A stretch of 64,000 bases of DNA from Anaerolineae bacterium (GTDB lineage Bacteria > Chloroflexota > Anaerolineae > Anaerolineales > Anaerolineaceae), in assembly GCA_013314735.1 (NCBI GenBank), contig JABUFD010000001.1, positions 186,001-250,000 on the forward strand, read 5' to 3'. This document shows, in pieces, positions 26,176-35,202 of this stretch (the first letter of the stretch is position 1; every line of letters starts with the position of its first letter). The notes under the pieces were generated by a model. That model searched no databases. It was not told the DNA's origin and was given only the letters and a program-made list of their open reading frames with translations. Both the position numbers and the translations under genes were made by a program.

Positions 26176-27225
26176 ATGCCGCATGAACAAGCCAGACAAC
26201 AATTGATCCAACGCCAGGGACCGCTGCTGGGCGATGACGGCAGCCTGAAACAGGTGGGCTGGTCACCGCAGCCGATACTGGACTGCAACCTGGAGCAGGC
26301 GAATTTCTACCGCCTCAAATTCCTGCAGCCGCTGCGCATCAAACGCTGGGACTATTACGGCATTTTTATGCCGACGCATTATTATTCCTTCACCATCTCC
26401 AGCGTGGGGTATATAGGGATGATCTTTGCCTACGTGCTCGATTTCGATACCCTCGCATTTGCGGAAAAGACCATCATCACCCCGTTTGGGTCAGGGGTTC
26501 AGCTGCCGCGCAACAGCACCAAAGGGGAGAGCGTGTTCGAGAACAAGCAGTTGAAAATGCGTTTTGAGGTAAAACCGGACAGCCGGCATCTCCTGTGCGA
26601 CTGGCCGGGATTCGGGGAAGGCGGCCTGCAAGCGGACCTGTCCCTGGCGCTGCCCCGTGACCACGAGTCGATGAACATCATCATCCCGATCGGGTTGAAA
26701 CGCTTTTATGACAACCGCAAGGTCAACAATATGCGCGCTAGCGGTACGATCCATTACCAGGGGCAGGAATACCACCTCGATCCACGCACCTGCCTGGGCA
26801 GCCTGGATTGGGGGCGCGGGGTGTGGGCGCTGAAAAGCCACTGGGTGTGGGCAAGTTCATCCGGTTTCACGGCCAAAGGCCAACGGCTGGGACTCAACCT
26901 GGGATATGGTTTTGGGGATAACAGCAAGGCCACTGAAAATGCCTTCATCCTGGAAGGCAAGGTGCACAAGCTGGGACGGGTGGATTTCCGCTTCAACAGC
27001 AAAAATTATATGGAACCGTGGCATATGAAATCAGAGGACGGGCGCCTGAACCTGCGCTTTGAGCCTTTCTACGATCGTACCGCAAAGACGGATATCAAGC
27101 TGCTTAAGAGCGAGGTGCACCAGATGTTTGGCCGCTACCACGGGTTCGTGATGACCGAATCTGGGGAAACGATTGATGTGTACAACCTGGTGGGGTTTGC
27201 AGAAGAACACTTCGCGAAGTGGTAA
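26176..27225 (+). CDS. DUF2804 family protein
   Basis: A 349-residue soluble protein with no signal peptide. The segments LLDDDGSL-like start (LLGDDGSLKQVGW), FYRLKFLQPLRIKRWDYYGIF, DWGRGVWALKSHWVWASSSG, GLNLGYGFGDNSKATENAFILEGKVHKLGRVDF and FGRYHGFVMTESGETIDVYNLVGFAEEH are characteristic of DUF2804, an all-beta, lipocalin-like family of unknown function found in bacteria and some eukaryotes. AAAAAGGAG stands nine bases before the ATG at 26176; a longer in-frame frame to 26077 lacks such a site. The gene has its own -10 element and converges on the SGNH gene. No role can be given. Confidence 0.85.
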   Translation: MPHEQARQQLIQRQGPLLGDDGSLKQVGWSPQPILDCNLEQANFYRLKFLQPLRIKRWDYYGIFMPTHYYSFTISSVGYIGMIFAYVLDFDTLAFAEKTIITPFGSGVQLPRNSTKGESVFENKQLKMRFEVKPDSRHLLCDWPGFGEGGLQADLSLALPRDHESMNIIIPIGLKRFYDNRKVNNMRASGTIHYQGQEYHLDPRTCLGSLDWGRGVWALKSHWVWASSSGFTAKGQRLGLNLGYGFGDNSKATENAFILEGKVHKLGRVDFRFNSKNYMEPWHMKSEDGRLNLRFEPFYDRTAKTDIKLLKSEVHQMFGRYHGFVMTESGETIDVYNLVGFAEEHFAKW

Positions 27226-27277
27226 ACGACCGACTTTCGATGTTGTGCAAAATTTTGGTAACTTCTTGCAACTGCTG

Positions 27278-28510
27278 CTACTCAACCACCAGGGGGAATA
27301 ACCCCTCCAGTTCATAGGAACCACCTGGCTGGGTGACGGCCACAGCGATCCAATACGTTCCGGCTGGCGGAGTCTTGAACCGGTAGGAAGGTCCGCTGCT
27401 TTCCAAAATCTCACCCAGTACAGTCATCTGGTCCGCCGCCAACAGCGCCCAGCGGTAGCGCAGGGGGGCTGACGGGTTGGCGGGAACCAGGGTGAGGCTG
27501 GTTTGGCCGTTGGCCTGCTCCAGATGATGACTGTTGAAGAAGAAATTCCGGTAGTATTCCAACCGTTCCGCGTCCACCGGTATGTCCATGGTTTTTGCCA
27601 GCATCTCCGCGGTCGTCACTGAGATGATCAGAGACCCGAATTCGGAAGGATGGTCGCGGTCATACAGGTGAATCTGCTGCCAGTTGTACGCCAGCGGATA
27701 ACTGCGGAAATCATGGTAGGGAATGGCTTCCCGGGAGAGCAGGCGGAATTCATCGCTGCGGTCATACAGGTCATATACCGGGTTGGAAAAACCGTACCAC
27801 AGGGTATCCGCGAAGAGTAACCGGAAATTTTCGCGGCGGCTGGTGTCGATAACCTTTTGCAGGTAGGTGAGGTAATGGGGTGGCAAAGGCAAGTAATCTT
27901 CCATCGGGATGGCGGCGTAATCGGCATCAGGGATGATGGTGGTGAGGGGTGCATGGCCCTGTGGGTTTTCGGCATATTCGGGCGGGGTATTGCTGACGGG
28001 GTTGGCCATCAGTTTGTCGGGGTTTTTCCAATCCAGCCGGTTGCGCACCAGCGGAAAATAATTCCACCAATCATAGCCATTCCTGAACAAGATATCTGCC
28101 GAAGAAAGGATATTGGGCGGGGCGAAGCTGGCATTGAGAAAGCGGTAGACATACGGCCCATCGAGCCAATTGCTCATCGAGAGGCTGAAGGCATCCACCA
28201 GGATCAGGTCGGGCTGCTGGGTACGCAAGATCGATTGGATTTCGTGGTAGACAATCTGAATATTGTCACCGGGAATTCCCAGGCTGTGGGAGGTGATGGG
28301 GATGATATCATCAATCACTTCGGGATTAAAACTGTGGTAAGCGTGTGAGGTGCCCAGGAAGACTACATCGACTGTATTGCGCGGGAGTGCGTAAAAGTTG
28401 CGCCAGCGCAGCACCTCACCGCGTGGCAGGAAGGCAATCTGTGCCAGGCTGAACGCCAGCAGGGCGGTCAGCCAGAAAAGCAGGTAGCGGAGGATCGGAA
28501 CTTTTTTCAT
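27278..28510 (-). CDS. SGNH/DltD-AlgJ-like membrane-anchored acyl-transfer partner
   Basis: A 410-residue protein with an N-terminal membrane anchor (about residues 8-28) and an extracytoplasmic SGNH-hydrolase-like domain. The nucleophile-type motif VVFLGTSHAYHSFNPEVID (GTSH) matches the GxSxx block of DltD/AlgX-like proteins, and the C-terminal Asp/His pair is in HLYDRDHPSEFGSL. The last 100 residues look like a beta-sandwich. It starts six bases after the MBOAT gene, so it is translationally coupled. Such pairs transfer acetyl or other acyl groups from the membrane O-acyltransferase to a cell-envelope polymer. The polymer is unknown. Confidence 0.75.
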   Translation of the reverse strand: MKKVPILRYLLFWLTALLAFSLAQIAFLPRGEVLRWRNFYALPRNTVDVVFLGTSHAYHSFNPEVIDDIIPITSHSLGIPGDNIQIVYHEIQSILRTQQPDLILVDAFSLSMSNWLDGPYVYRFLNASFAPPNILSSADILFRNGYDWWNYFPLVRNRLDWKNPDKLMANPVSNTPPEYAENPQGHAPLTTIIPDADYAAIPMEDYLPLPPHYLTYLQKVIDTSRRENFRLLFADTLWYGFSNPVYDLYDRSDEFRLLSREAIPYHDFRSYPLAYNWQQIHLYDRDHPSEFGSLIISVTTAEMLAKTMDIPVDAERLEYYRNFFFNSHHLEQANGQTSLTLVPANPSAPLRYRWALLAADQMTVLGEILESSGPSYRFKTPPAGTYWIAVAVTQPGGSYELEGLFPLVVE

Positions 28511-28516
28511 CAGGTA

Positions 28517-30013
28517 TCAGAATTGAAAGTAAAGGAATTGGCTGTAGGCAGATTGGGCACCATATTGCCCGAAGATCAACATTGCCAGCAGTGCTGCGAT
28601 GTAGACCACCCAGCGCAGCCAGAGGCGTTGTTTTTCGACCATCGCAATCAGTGAGACCTCACGCTCGATGATTTCCGTGGTGAAAAACAGCACGACGAGG
28701 AAGAAGGTCAGCAGGCGGTCAGAAAAGTCGAGACCAAGGCCGCCCATATCCCAACCGTTGAGGGTGAAAAATCCCTTAAAAGTGAAAATGCGCTCCAGGA
28801 TCAGGAATGCATCATTCATCGATCCTGCGCGGAAAAATACCCATGCCAGGGCGGTTAACAGGAAGGTAGTGATGACAGCGCGAATGGGGCGCGGCCGTGA
28901 TGTGGCTTTCCGGTGGCTGCGGTAAAGTTCAACCGCCTGATACAGGCCGTGCAGGAATCCCCACGCGAGGAAGGTCCAGTTGGAGCCATGCCACAGACCG
29001 CTGATCAGGAATGTAACCAGGATGTTGCGGTAGGTGTAGGCGTGCTGTGCCAGATCCTGCATAAAGTGGGGTTGTGGTTTACCGTTTTTGCGGGGGGGCA
29101 GGTGGAGGCTTTTACGCCGCGAAGCAAAGTTGAGGGGGAGGAACAGGTAATCCCGCAGCCAGCTGCTGAAAGTGATATGCCAGCGGCGCCAGAAATCGGT
29201 AATTGACCGGGAAAAATACGGCTGCCGGAAGTTCTCAGACAGGTCAATGCCCAGCAGGCCAGCAGCACCGATGGCGATGTCACAGTAGGCAGCGAAATCG
29301 ATGTAGACCTGGAAAGTAAATGCAAGCACACCAGCGATCAGCACCGGGGCGGAACGGCCGCCGGGGGCGGTAAAGACCGCATCAGCCACGACTGCCAGGC
29401 GGTTGGCGATGAGTAATTTTTTAAGTAAACCCCAACCAACGCGCACAGCTGACCGCACAAAGCGGTCATGTGCAAAAGGGGCGGGTTCAACCAGCTGTGC
29501 CATCAATGCGTTGGCGCGTTCGATCGGTCCGGCGGTTAACTTCGGGAAAAATGCCAGGAACAGGGCAAAACGGAAGAAGTTTCGCTGGGCGGTAGTGCTG
29601 CCGCGGTAAACATCAATTAAGTATGCCAGCGCTGAAAATGTGTAAAAGGAGAGGCCCAGGGGCATCAAAAACGACGGAATTGCGGCGGTTGGTTGGAACA
29701 ACCCATTGGGGAGCGCGTGAATGGAAAAATCGAAGAATTTAAAAACCACTAGCGGCAGGACGATGGCAACGAAGCCGAAGGTGCGCCAGCGTTTTTTTAC
29801 TTCCCGCTCAGCAGCACTGGCGATCTTCAACGAAATGCCATATGCCAGGCCTGTGATCAGAAGCAACACGCCCAAGAACGCAGGATGGATGCTGAGGTAG
29901 AATCCCCAGGAGGCGATCAGCAACCACACCCAACGCACTTTGCGTGGGAGGAGATAGTGGACGATCACTACCAGAAGGAGAAACGGGTAAAACCAGAAAT
30001 TTATAAAATTCAT
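28517..30013 (-). CDS. MBOAT-family membrane O-acyltransferase (AlgI/DltB-like)
   Basis: A 498-residue multi-pass protein of the membrane-bound O-acyltransferase family. The early PYFSRSITDFWRRWHITFSSWLRDYLFLPL segment and the catalytic histidine in FLISGLWHGSNWTFLAWG are the hallmarks of the AlgI/PatA/DltB subgroup, which passes acyl groups across the membrane to an extracellular partner. The SGNH gene directly downstream provides that partner. ATG 30013 has AGGTG six bases upstream and is preferred over the GTG at 30022. An extended -10 (30044-30052) lies just upstream, so the pair has its own promoter, independent of ftsZ. Confidence 0.9.
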   Translation of the reverse strand: MNFINFWFYPFLLLVVIVHYLLPRKVRWVWLLIASWGFYLSIHPAFLGVLLLITGLAYGISLKIASAAEREVKKRWRTFGFVAIVLPLVVFKFFDFSIHALPNGLFQPTAAIPSFLMPLGLSFYTFSALAYLIDVYRGSTTAQRNFFRFALFLAFFPKLTAGPIERANALMAQLVEPAPFAHDRFVRSAVRVGWGLLKKLLIANRLAVVADAVFTAPGGRSAPVLIAGVLAFTFQVYIDFAAYCDIAIGAAGLLGIDLSENFRQPYFSRSITDFWRRWHITFSSWLRDYLFLPLNFASRRKSLHLPPRKNGKPQPHFMQDLAQHAYTYRNILVTFLISGLWHGSNWTFLAWGFLHGLYQAVELYRSHRKATSRPRPIRAVITTFLLTALAWVFFRAGSMNDAFLILERIFTFKGFFTLNGWDMGGLGLDFSDRLLTFFLVVLFFTTEIIEREVSLIAMVEKQRLWLRWVVYIAALLAMLIFGQYGAQSAYSQFLYFQF

Positions 30014-30043
30014 CAACGACACCTGGTGAATAAAATCTATGGA

Positions 30044-30052
30044 ACTATATCA
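30044..30052 (-). promoter_or_regulatory. Extended -10 promoter of the MBOAT-SGNH operon
   Basis: TGATATAGT on the minus strand (TGn plus TATAGT), about 30 bases before the MBOAT start codon. No clear -35. Confidence 0.4.
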
Positions 30053-30154
30053 TGGACGGTGGACACCATTTTCAGTTTTTTCAAGTTTTTTCCACAATTT
30101 TGTGTTAATCGGTTCGTTGGTCTATGGCGGGTAACCAAAGGGAAGCGGATGGCT

Positions 30155-30187
30155 AAAAAAAGTCCCTCCGTGTGGGGGGCGGAGGGA
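30155..30187 (-). terminator. Terminator downstream of ftsZ
   Basis: TCCCTCCG...CGGAGGGA forms an 8-bp perfect stem with a 9-base loop, followed on the minus strand by C and seven T. It closes the dcw transcription unit about 185 bases after the ftsZ stop. Confidence 0.8.
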
Positions 30188-30200
30188 TCAGGGGAAAAGT

Positions 30201-30279
30201 AGGGACAGATCTAACAGGCGAACCAGTATTTTTTTGGGAGGAGTTAATAAGTGGGAACCTGCGGTGAAGATCTGTCCCT
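30201..30279. repeat. 12-bp perfect inverted repeat with 55-base spacer
   Basis: AGGGACAGATCT at 30201-30212 and its exact reverse complement at 30268-30279 frame 55 bases containing a T run and a ribosome-site-like GGAGGAG. Seven T follow on the plus strand. It could be a large hairpin terminator or the remnant of a small mobile element; nothing is encoded inside. Confidence 0.6.
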
Positions 30280-30370
30280 TTTTTTGGACGACAGGAAGAT
30301 ACACGTCAAGGGGAACGCGTTTTCCTGCAATCGCCATACAAATGGGGGTTGAATTGTGCGGAAGCTACTG

Positions 30371-31576
30371 TCAATCCTGGTTGTTTTTATTGTTCTGGTA
30401 GCGATGACGTAGATACGCCGGGATATCAATATCTTCCGTGTTGTACACCCGCGGCTCGAAAGCCTTTCGAACGGTTTCCTGCTGTTTGGGCTGGCTGCCC
30501 ACGGATACCGATTCCCGCACGGATGTTTGCGGCCTGGCAGGGGTTTGTTGTTGCGTTGCCGGTTTGCTGGCAGTGCTGGTTGTGGTGGTGCGCACTGGCG
30601 CAGCTTTGGCGGGTGAGCCGTCAAAGCCGGTGGCAATGACGGTGATGCGCATTTCATCGCCCATGTTCGGGTCAATGACAGCGCCGAAGATAATGTTCAC
30701 ATCGGGATGTGCGGTTTCCTGGATTATGGCAGCTGCCTGATTGACCTCAAACAGGGTCATATCGTTACCGCCAGTAATGTTGAACAGGATGCCGTGGGCA
30801 CCGTCGATGGTGATATCGAGCAATTGACTGGAAATGGCCTGTTCGGCCGCGACACGGGCGCGTTCTTCGCCGGAGGCTTTACCGACCGCCATCAACGCGG
30901 CGCCGCCCTGTGACATAATCGCCCGGACGTCAGCGAAGTCCAGGTTGATCAGACCAGGCTTGGTGATCAGTTCTGAAATACCCTGAATACCCTGGCGCAG
31001 CACGTCATCGGCCACGCGGAAGGCATCCTGCAGGCTGGCGCGCTTGTCCACAATCTGGAGCAAGCGGTCATTGGGGATCGCAATCAGGGTATCCGCGCTT
31101 TGGCGCAGGTTCCCGATTCCGGCCTCGGCGGATTGGGCGCGTTTGATGCCTTCAAAGGTGAATGGCCGTGTGACCACCCCAATGGTCAGCGCGCCTTCAT
31201 CGTGGGCAATCTCGGCCACAATCGGAGCTGCACCCGTTCCGGTTCCACCGCCAAGTCCAGCGGTCACAAAGACCATATCGCTGCCCTTGATGACCTGGCG
31301 AAGTTCCTCGCGGGATTCCTCCGCGGCTTTCTGCCCCATTTCGGGGTTGCCGCCGGCACCCAGTCCGCGGGTGGATTTATCACCGATGCGGACACGGGTT
31401 TGCGCTTTGGAATCCATCAATGCCTGTGCATCGGTGTTGATCGCAATGAATTCAACGCCGTGCAGGCCTTCTTCGATCATCCGGTTGACGGCATTGCAAC
31501 CGCCGCCGCCTACCCCGATGACCTTGATTCTGGCAAACGTTTCTGCCTGTCCTTTGTTAAAACTATATTCCATCAT
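30371..31576 (-). CDS. ftsZ: Cell division protein FtsZ
   Basis: The tubulin-like GTPase that forms the division ring. The 401-residue product has the nucleotide site [14 protein letters not shown] near residue 20, the tubulin signature [16 protein letters not shown] near 105-120, the T7 loop region [19 protein letters not shown], then a variable Thr/Gln/Pro linker and the conserved C-terminal peptide [11 protein letters not shown] that binds FtsA. GAGGAG is eight bases before the first of two adjacent ATGs. It is the last gene of the dcw cluster, 93 bases after ftsA, with its own good promoter and a terminator behind. Confidence 0.98.
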   Translation of the reverse strand: MMEYSFNKGQAETFARIKVIGVGGGGCNAVNRMIEEGLHGVEFIAINTDAQALMDSKAQTRVRIGDKSTRGLGAGGNPEMGQKAAEESREELRQVIKGSDMVFVTAGLGGGTGTGAAPIVAEIAHDEGALTIGVVTRPFTFEGIKRAQSAEAGIGNLRQSADTLIAIPNDRLLQIVDKRASLQDAFRVADDVLRQGIQGISELITKPGLINLDFADVRAIMSQGGAALMAVGKASGEERARVAAEQAISSQLLDITIDGAHGILFNITGGNDMTLFEVNQAAAIIQETAHPDVNIIFGAVIDPNMGDEMRITVIATGFDGSPAKAAPVRTTTTSTASKPATQQQTPARPQTSVRESVSVGSQPKQQETVRKAFEPRVYNTEDIDIPAYLRHRYQNNKNNQD

Positions 31577-31604
31577 GTTATTAACTCCTCAAAAACTTAA
31601 AATA

Positions 31605-31632
31605 AGTATACTGGTTTCACGAATTAATGCAA
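31605..31632 (-). promoter_or_regulatory. ftsZ-proximal promoter
   Basis: On the minus strand TTGCAT (31627-31632) and TATACT (31605-31610) are 16 bases apart in the ftsA-ftsZ gap, allowing extra ftsZ transcription independent of the cluster promoter. Confidence 0.65.
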
Positions 31633-31669
31633 ACTGAAAGATCGGTGGAATTTTCCATCCTCTATCAAT

Positions 31670-32923
31670 TTACGGCAGGAGCTGTTTTACGATCTCCTTG
31701 AGCACATCCATGATTGTTTTTGGCTCGCTTTTCTCCTCCGGTTTGGATGGTTTGTTGCGCTTGTCATGGCGGTTCATTTCTGCTTCGAGGTACAACATTG
31801 CCCAATGCAGCAGCCCCACGCTGCCGCTATAGGCGGGGGAATGTAGCTGATCAACCAGCCCGTACAGGTTTTCCGGCTGGGCGATACGCACCGGCACACC
31901 CATGATGCGGTTGCCCAGCTCCTGGATGCCCGGCAGCAAGCTTGATCCGCCGGTCAATACCATGCCGGCGGGCAGCAGGCCATCGTACCCGGAGCGTTTG
32001 ATCTCCTGCAGGATCATGTAGAAAATTTCCTCCACCCGGGCTTCGATGATATGCGCCAGGGTTTTGCGGCCGACATGGATCGGTTCAGTGGAGCCAAAAG
32101 CATGCACCACGAAGGATTCATTGGGTTCAATGTGTTCTTCAATGGCATAGCCGTTTACCTTTTTTACCTCTTCGGCTTCCTCGGTGGAAAGTCGCAGCCC
32201 GGCCGCGATATCAGAGGTGATATGATCGCCGCCGATGGGCAGCACCTTGCTGTACCACACATCACCGTTGATATATATCGCCAGGTCGGTGGTTCCTGCG
32301 CCAATATCGCACACAACCACACCCATCTGGCGCTCCGTATCCGTTAACACCGCCTCACCTGAAGCAAGCGGGTTCAGGACATAATTCAACACACTGACAC
32401 CGTTCTGGTTCACGGCCTGATTCAGGTTTTCAACCGAAGATTGTTCAGCTGAAATGATATGGGCTTCCACTTCCATCCGGTAACCGTATAACCCGATTGG
32501 TGTCCGGATGCCATCGGTCCCATCCACCACAAAACCGCGCTGAATCACATGGATGATCTCGTAATTGTGGTCCAGTGGAATCGCCTTGGCGGATTCGAGC
32601 GCGCGGTCAATATCTGATTGCCCGATCATTTTGCCGGAAACGCCCACCACGCCCTGGTTGTTGGTGGATTTCGCATCAGTATCCGCCAGGTTGACAAAAG
32701 CTGCACTGATCTCCATGCCGGATGTGCGCTGTGCTTTTTCGATCGACCGGCGGATGGAGCGGCTGGCCTGTGTCAAATCGACAATCGCCCCTTTGCGAAT
32801 GCCTTTGGCAGGTTCAATGCCCACGCCCATCACGTGAAACCGTTTCCGGTCGTCCGCCCGCGCCACCAGCGTACAGACCTTTGAGGTGCCGATGTCGATG
32901 CCAACGATAATAGTATCTTCCAT
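31670..32923 (-). CDS. ftsA: Cell division protein FtsA
   Basis: Actin-like ATPase that tethers FtsZ to the membrane. The 417-residue protein opens with IVGIDIGTSKVCTLVA (phosphate 1), has the FtsA-specific 1C domain (about residues 80-165), the DIGAGTTDLAIY phosphate-2 loop near 205, and GMVLTGGSSLLPGIQE for adenosine. The end is a charged linker then an amphipathic helix TIMDVLKEIVKQLLP, the membrane-targeting sequence. It starts six bases after ftsQ ends. Confidence 0.97.
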   Translation of the reverse strand: MEDTIIVGIDIGTSKVCTLVARADDRKRFHVMGVGIEPAKGIRKGAIVDLTQASRSIRRSIEKAQRTSGMEISAAFVNLADTDAKSTNNQGVVGVSGKMIGQSDIDRALESAKAIPLDHNYEIIHVIQRGFVVDGTDGIRTPIGLYGYRMEVEAHIISAEQSSVENLNQAVNQNGVSVLNYVLNPLASGEAVLTDTERQMGVVVCDIGAGTTDLAIYINGDVWYSKVLPIGGDHITSDIAAGLRLSTEEAEEVKKVNGYAIEEHIEPNESFVVHAFGSTEPIHVGRKTLAHIIEARVEEIFYMILQEIKRSGYDGLLPAGMVLTGGSSLLPGIQELGNRIMGVPVRIAQPENLYGLVDQLHSPAYSGSVGLLHWAMLYLEAEMNRHDKRNKPSKPEEKSEPKTIMDVLKEIVKQLLP

Positions 32924-32929
32924 AATGAA

Positions 32930-34060
32930 TTACTCCTCCCGGTAGTAAGGTGCGCGGATGTATTCCACGCTGATCAAACTGGCATTGATGTCTTCTGCAA
33001 TACAATAGTTAACAATAGCATTATAAATGCCAACTTTGGTTTCCATCTGCGACAGGTCGAGGCCGAACCACGCATCCCATCCAAATTCCCCCTGCCAGCC
33101 GAACCCGTGAATGCCGCTGTAATGAATTTGGGCGCCCTCCGGCACAAAAGCGAGCATATTCTGCAAACCACTCAGTACCTCACCATCCACCAGGTAGGTG
33201 GAACGGTTGAGCATCAGGAGTTCTTCTGGCGTGTTGTCATCCGGGTCCGCCCAGATGTAATCATAAATTTCCTCCAACACATCGCCGGACTGTTGAAGAA
33301 TTGAGGCGGGGGGAGGCAGCTGGTCGGCATGAATCACGATCAGCCCTTCGACACTTTCCCCGGCATGCGCCGGATACACCATGTACTGGTCGTCAATTAA
33401 ATATACACGTTCACCCAACAACCAGGCATACAGCGGCGTGCGGGCTTTTGCCTGCACTTTCATAATCCCAGGGAAAGCAATCGCAATCCGGGCATCTGAA
33501 ATTTCCGGAAAAGCCTTTTTCATAGTATTCTGAACAGTATCAGGGTCAATCGCAAACGCTGGTTTGCCTTCCACTCTGAGTGTATTGCGGATATCAGCGG
33601 CGAGGGCGTCAGATATGCCAATGAACTGGATCTGATCCACCTTCATCTGGGTGAACAGGATCAACATCACCACAGAGAAGATGGTGAGAAATCCTGATGC
33701 ACCGCGCCAACCAAATTGGGTGAACGGCAGAGAAGAAACCTGCAACTCGGCGCCTTGCTTGTTGAGGTGGATGGTGAAGCGTTTGGAGACGGAAGGCGCT
33801 TGTTTCCATTTGGACCGCTGGGGGCCGTTCTTTGGATTTCGATGGGGTTGGGTGCGGATCGGCCGCGCGAAAATATTTCCCTCTTCGTCACGACCAGGAG
33901 CGGGTTTGATGATGCGATCCGGCGGTTGCGGCGTTTCCCCCTCGAAATCCGCTTGCCCGCGAGCCGGTGCAGCCTTTGGCTGCCGCCGGGCGCGGAGGCG
34001 TTCCGCCCGGGTGGAGGCGGGGCGGGCCATGGTTTCAGCGGAGTTCGGTTGCGTTTTCAT
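32930..34060 (-). CDS. ftsQ: Cell division protein FtsQ/DivIB
   Basis: Single-pass divisome scaffold. The 376-residue protein has an unusually long cytoplasmic N-terminus of about 120 residues rich in Arg, Pro and Gln, one transmembrane helix (about 125-143, GFLTIFSVVMLILF), and an extracytoplasmic part that begins with a POTRA-like domain (VDQIQFIGISDALAADIRNTLRVEGKPAFAIDPDTVQNTMKKAFPEI). Sequence similarity in this family is low; the call rests on topology, the POTRA segment and the position between ddl and ftsA. Confidence 0.88.
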   Translation of the reverse strand: MKTQPNSAETMARPASTRAERLRARRQPKAAPARGQADFEGETPQPPDRIIKPAPGRDEEGNIFARPIRTQPHRNPKNGPQRSKWKQAPSVSKRFTIHLNKQGAELQVSSLPFTQFGWRGASGFLTIFSVVMLILFTQMKVDQIQFIGISDALAADIRNTLRVEGKPAFAIDPDTVQNTMKKAFPEISDARIAIAFPGIMKVQAKARTPLYAWLLGERVYLIDDQYMVYPAHAGESVEGLIVIHADQLPPPASILQQSGDVLEEIYDYIWADPDDNTPEELLMLNRSTYLVDGEVLSGLQNMLAFVPEGAQIHYSGIHGFGWQGEFGWDAWFGLDLSQMETKVGIYNAIVNYCIAEDINASLISVEYIRAPYYREE

Positions 34061-34071
34061 CTCTCAGGCCT

Positions 34072-35190
34072 TCATGATCCCTGGTATTGATAGATTGTCT
34101 GGTCACGTTCGTTTTTTCGGTCCAGCGCGAGGTCAATTAATTGCTGCACCAGGTCAGCATAACTTAACCCGGTGGCCTCCCACAGCTTTGGATACATACT
34201 GATCTGGGTGAATCCAGGCATGGTATTGAGTTCGTTTAAGTACACCTCGCCCGTTTTCTTGTCCATCAAAAAGTCCACCCGCGCCAACCCGGCGCAATCG
34301 ATGGCCTTATAGGCATTGACCGCGATATCCCGCAAGGTTTCCGAGAGGTCCGGGTCAATCGGGGCAGGGATCAACAGTTCAGAGTCGCCATCGATATACT
34401 TGGCATCGTATGAATAGAATTCATCACAGGGGATGATCTCACCGGGAATGGAGGCACGCGGATGCTCATTGCCCAATACCGAAATTTCGATTTCACGCGC
34501 ATCAATGCCCTTTTCGATCAACACGCGGCGGTCAAACCTGGCAGCCTCCATGATACCCTCCAGCAGGTCAGAACGGTTTCGACACTTGCTGATGCCTACA
34601 GATGACCCCAGGTTGGCGGGTTTGGTGAATAACGGGTATGGGGCGATATTTTCTGCTTCATTCAATACCTGTTCCAGGCTGTGACGCATATCTTTGCGGG
34701 TGACGACAATGGACGGAACCACCGGGATGCGGTTGGCCCGCATCACATCTTTGAACAGCGCTTTATCCATTCCCACTGCTGAACCGAGAACACCGGCGCC
34801 GACATACGCGAAACCGCCCATTTCCAGGGATCCCTGCAGTGTGCCATCTTCACCGAAGGTGCCATGCAACAGGGGAAAGACAACATCCACATCGGCGATC
34901 GGTGTCAGTTTTCCATCACCAGCGATGCCGTACAGCGTTTGATTTCCTGGCTCGCTGAGAAACGTGACGCGTGTGAAGTCACTTTCTTTGGCGTTGACCT
35001 CTCCCAGCAAATAAGCATGCACCTGGCTGCCGGTCAGCCATACACCCTGATGGGTGATGCCAACCGGGATGATATTGTACCGTTCGGGGGAAAGAACAGC
35101 GAAAACGGAACGGGCTGAGTTCAAAGATACTTCATGCTCGCCGGAGCGTCCCCCAAACAATACTGCCAGTGTCATCTTTTTGTGGTTCAT
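34072..35190 (-). CDS. ddl: D-alanine--D-alanine ligase
   Basis: ATP-grasp ligase that makes the D-Ala-D-Ala dipeptide used by MurF. The 372-residue product shows LAVLFGGRSGEHEVSLNSARSV at the N-terminus, FPLLHGTFGEDGTLQG, the ATP-grasp central part (VGISKCRNRSDLLEGI, EKGIDAREIEISVLGN) and the metal-binding ARVDFLMDKKTGEVYLNELNTMPGFTQISMYPKLW. Length is typical for the DdlA-like form. It lies 12 bases after murB. Confidence 0.97.
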   Translation of the reverse strand: MNHKKMTLAVLFGGRSGEHEVSLNSARSVFAVLSPERYNIIPVGITHQGVWLTGSQVHAYLLGEVNAKESDFTRVTFLSEPGNQTLYGIAGDGKLTPIADVDVVFPLLHGTFGEDGTLQGSLEMGGFAYVGAGVLGSAVGMDKALFKDVMRANRIPVVPSIVVTRKDMRHSLEQVLNEAENIAPYPLFTKPANLGSSVGISKCRNRSDLLEGIMEAARFDRRVLIEKGIDAREIEISVLGNEHPRASIPGEIIPCDEFYSYDAKYIDGDSELLIPAPIDPDLSETLRDIAVNAYKAIDCAGLARVDFLMDKKTGEVYLNELNTMPGFTQISMYPKLWEATGLSYADLVQQLIDLALDRKNERDQTIYQYQGS

Positions 35191-35202
35191 CGTTGCGGCT
35201 TC

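Larger units (their letters stand above)
30014..30370. other. Intergenic region between the MBOAT operon and ftsZ
   Basis: About 357 bases. It contains the MBOAT promoter, the hairpin terminator at 30155-30187 and a long-range inverted repeat (30201-30212 with 30268-30279). A 33-codon GTG frame at 30251 after GGAGGAG has no recognisable product and I do not call it. Confidence 0.6.

Noticed and set aside
30251-30352. 33-codon GTG frame after GGAGGAG, downstream of ftsZ
   Set aside because: The ribosome-like site is good, but it lies inside the inverted repeat, has a T7 run early in the frame, and the product looks random.
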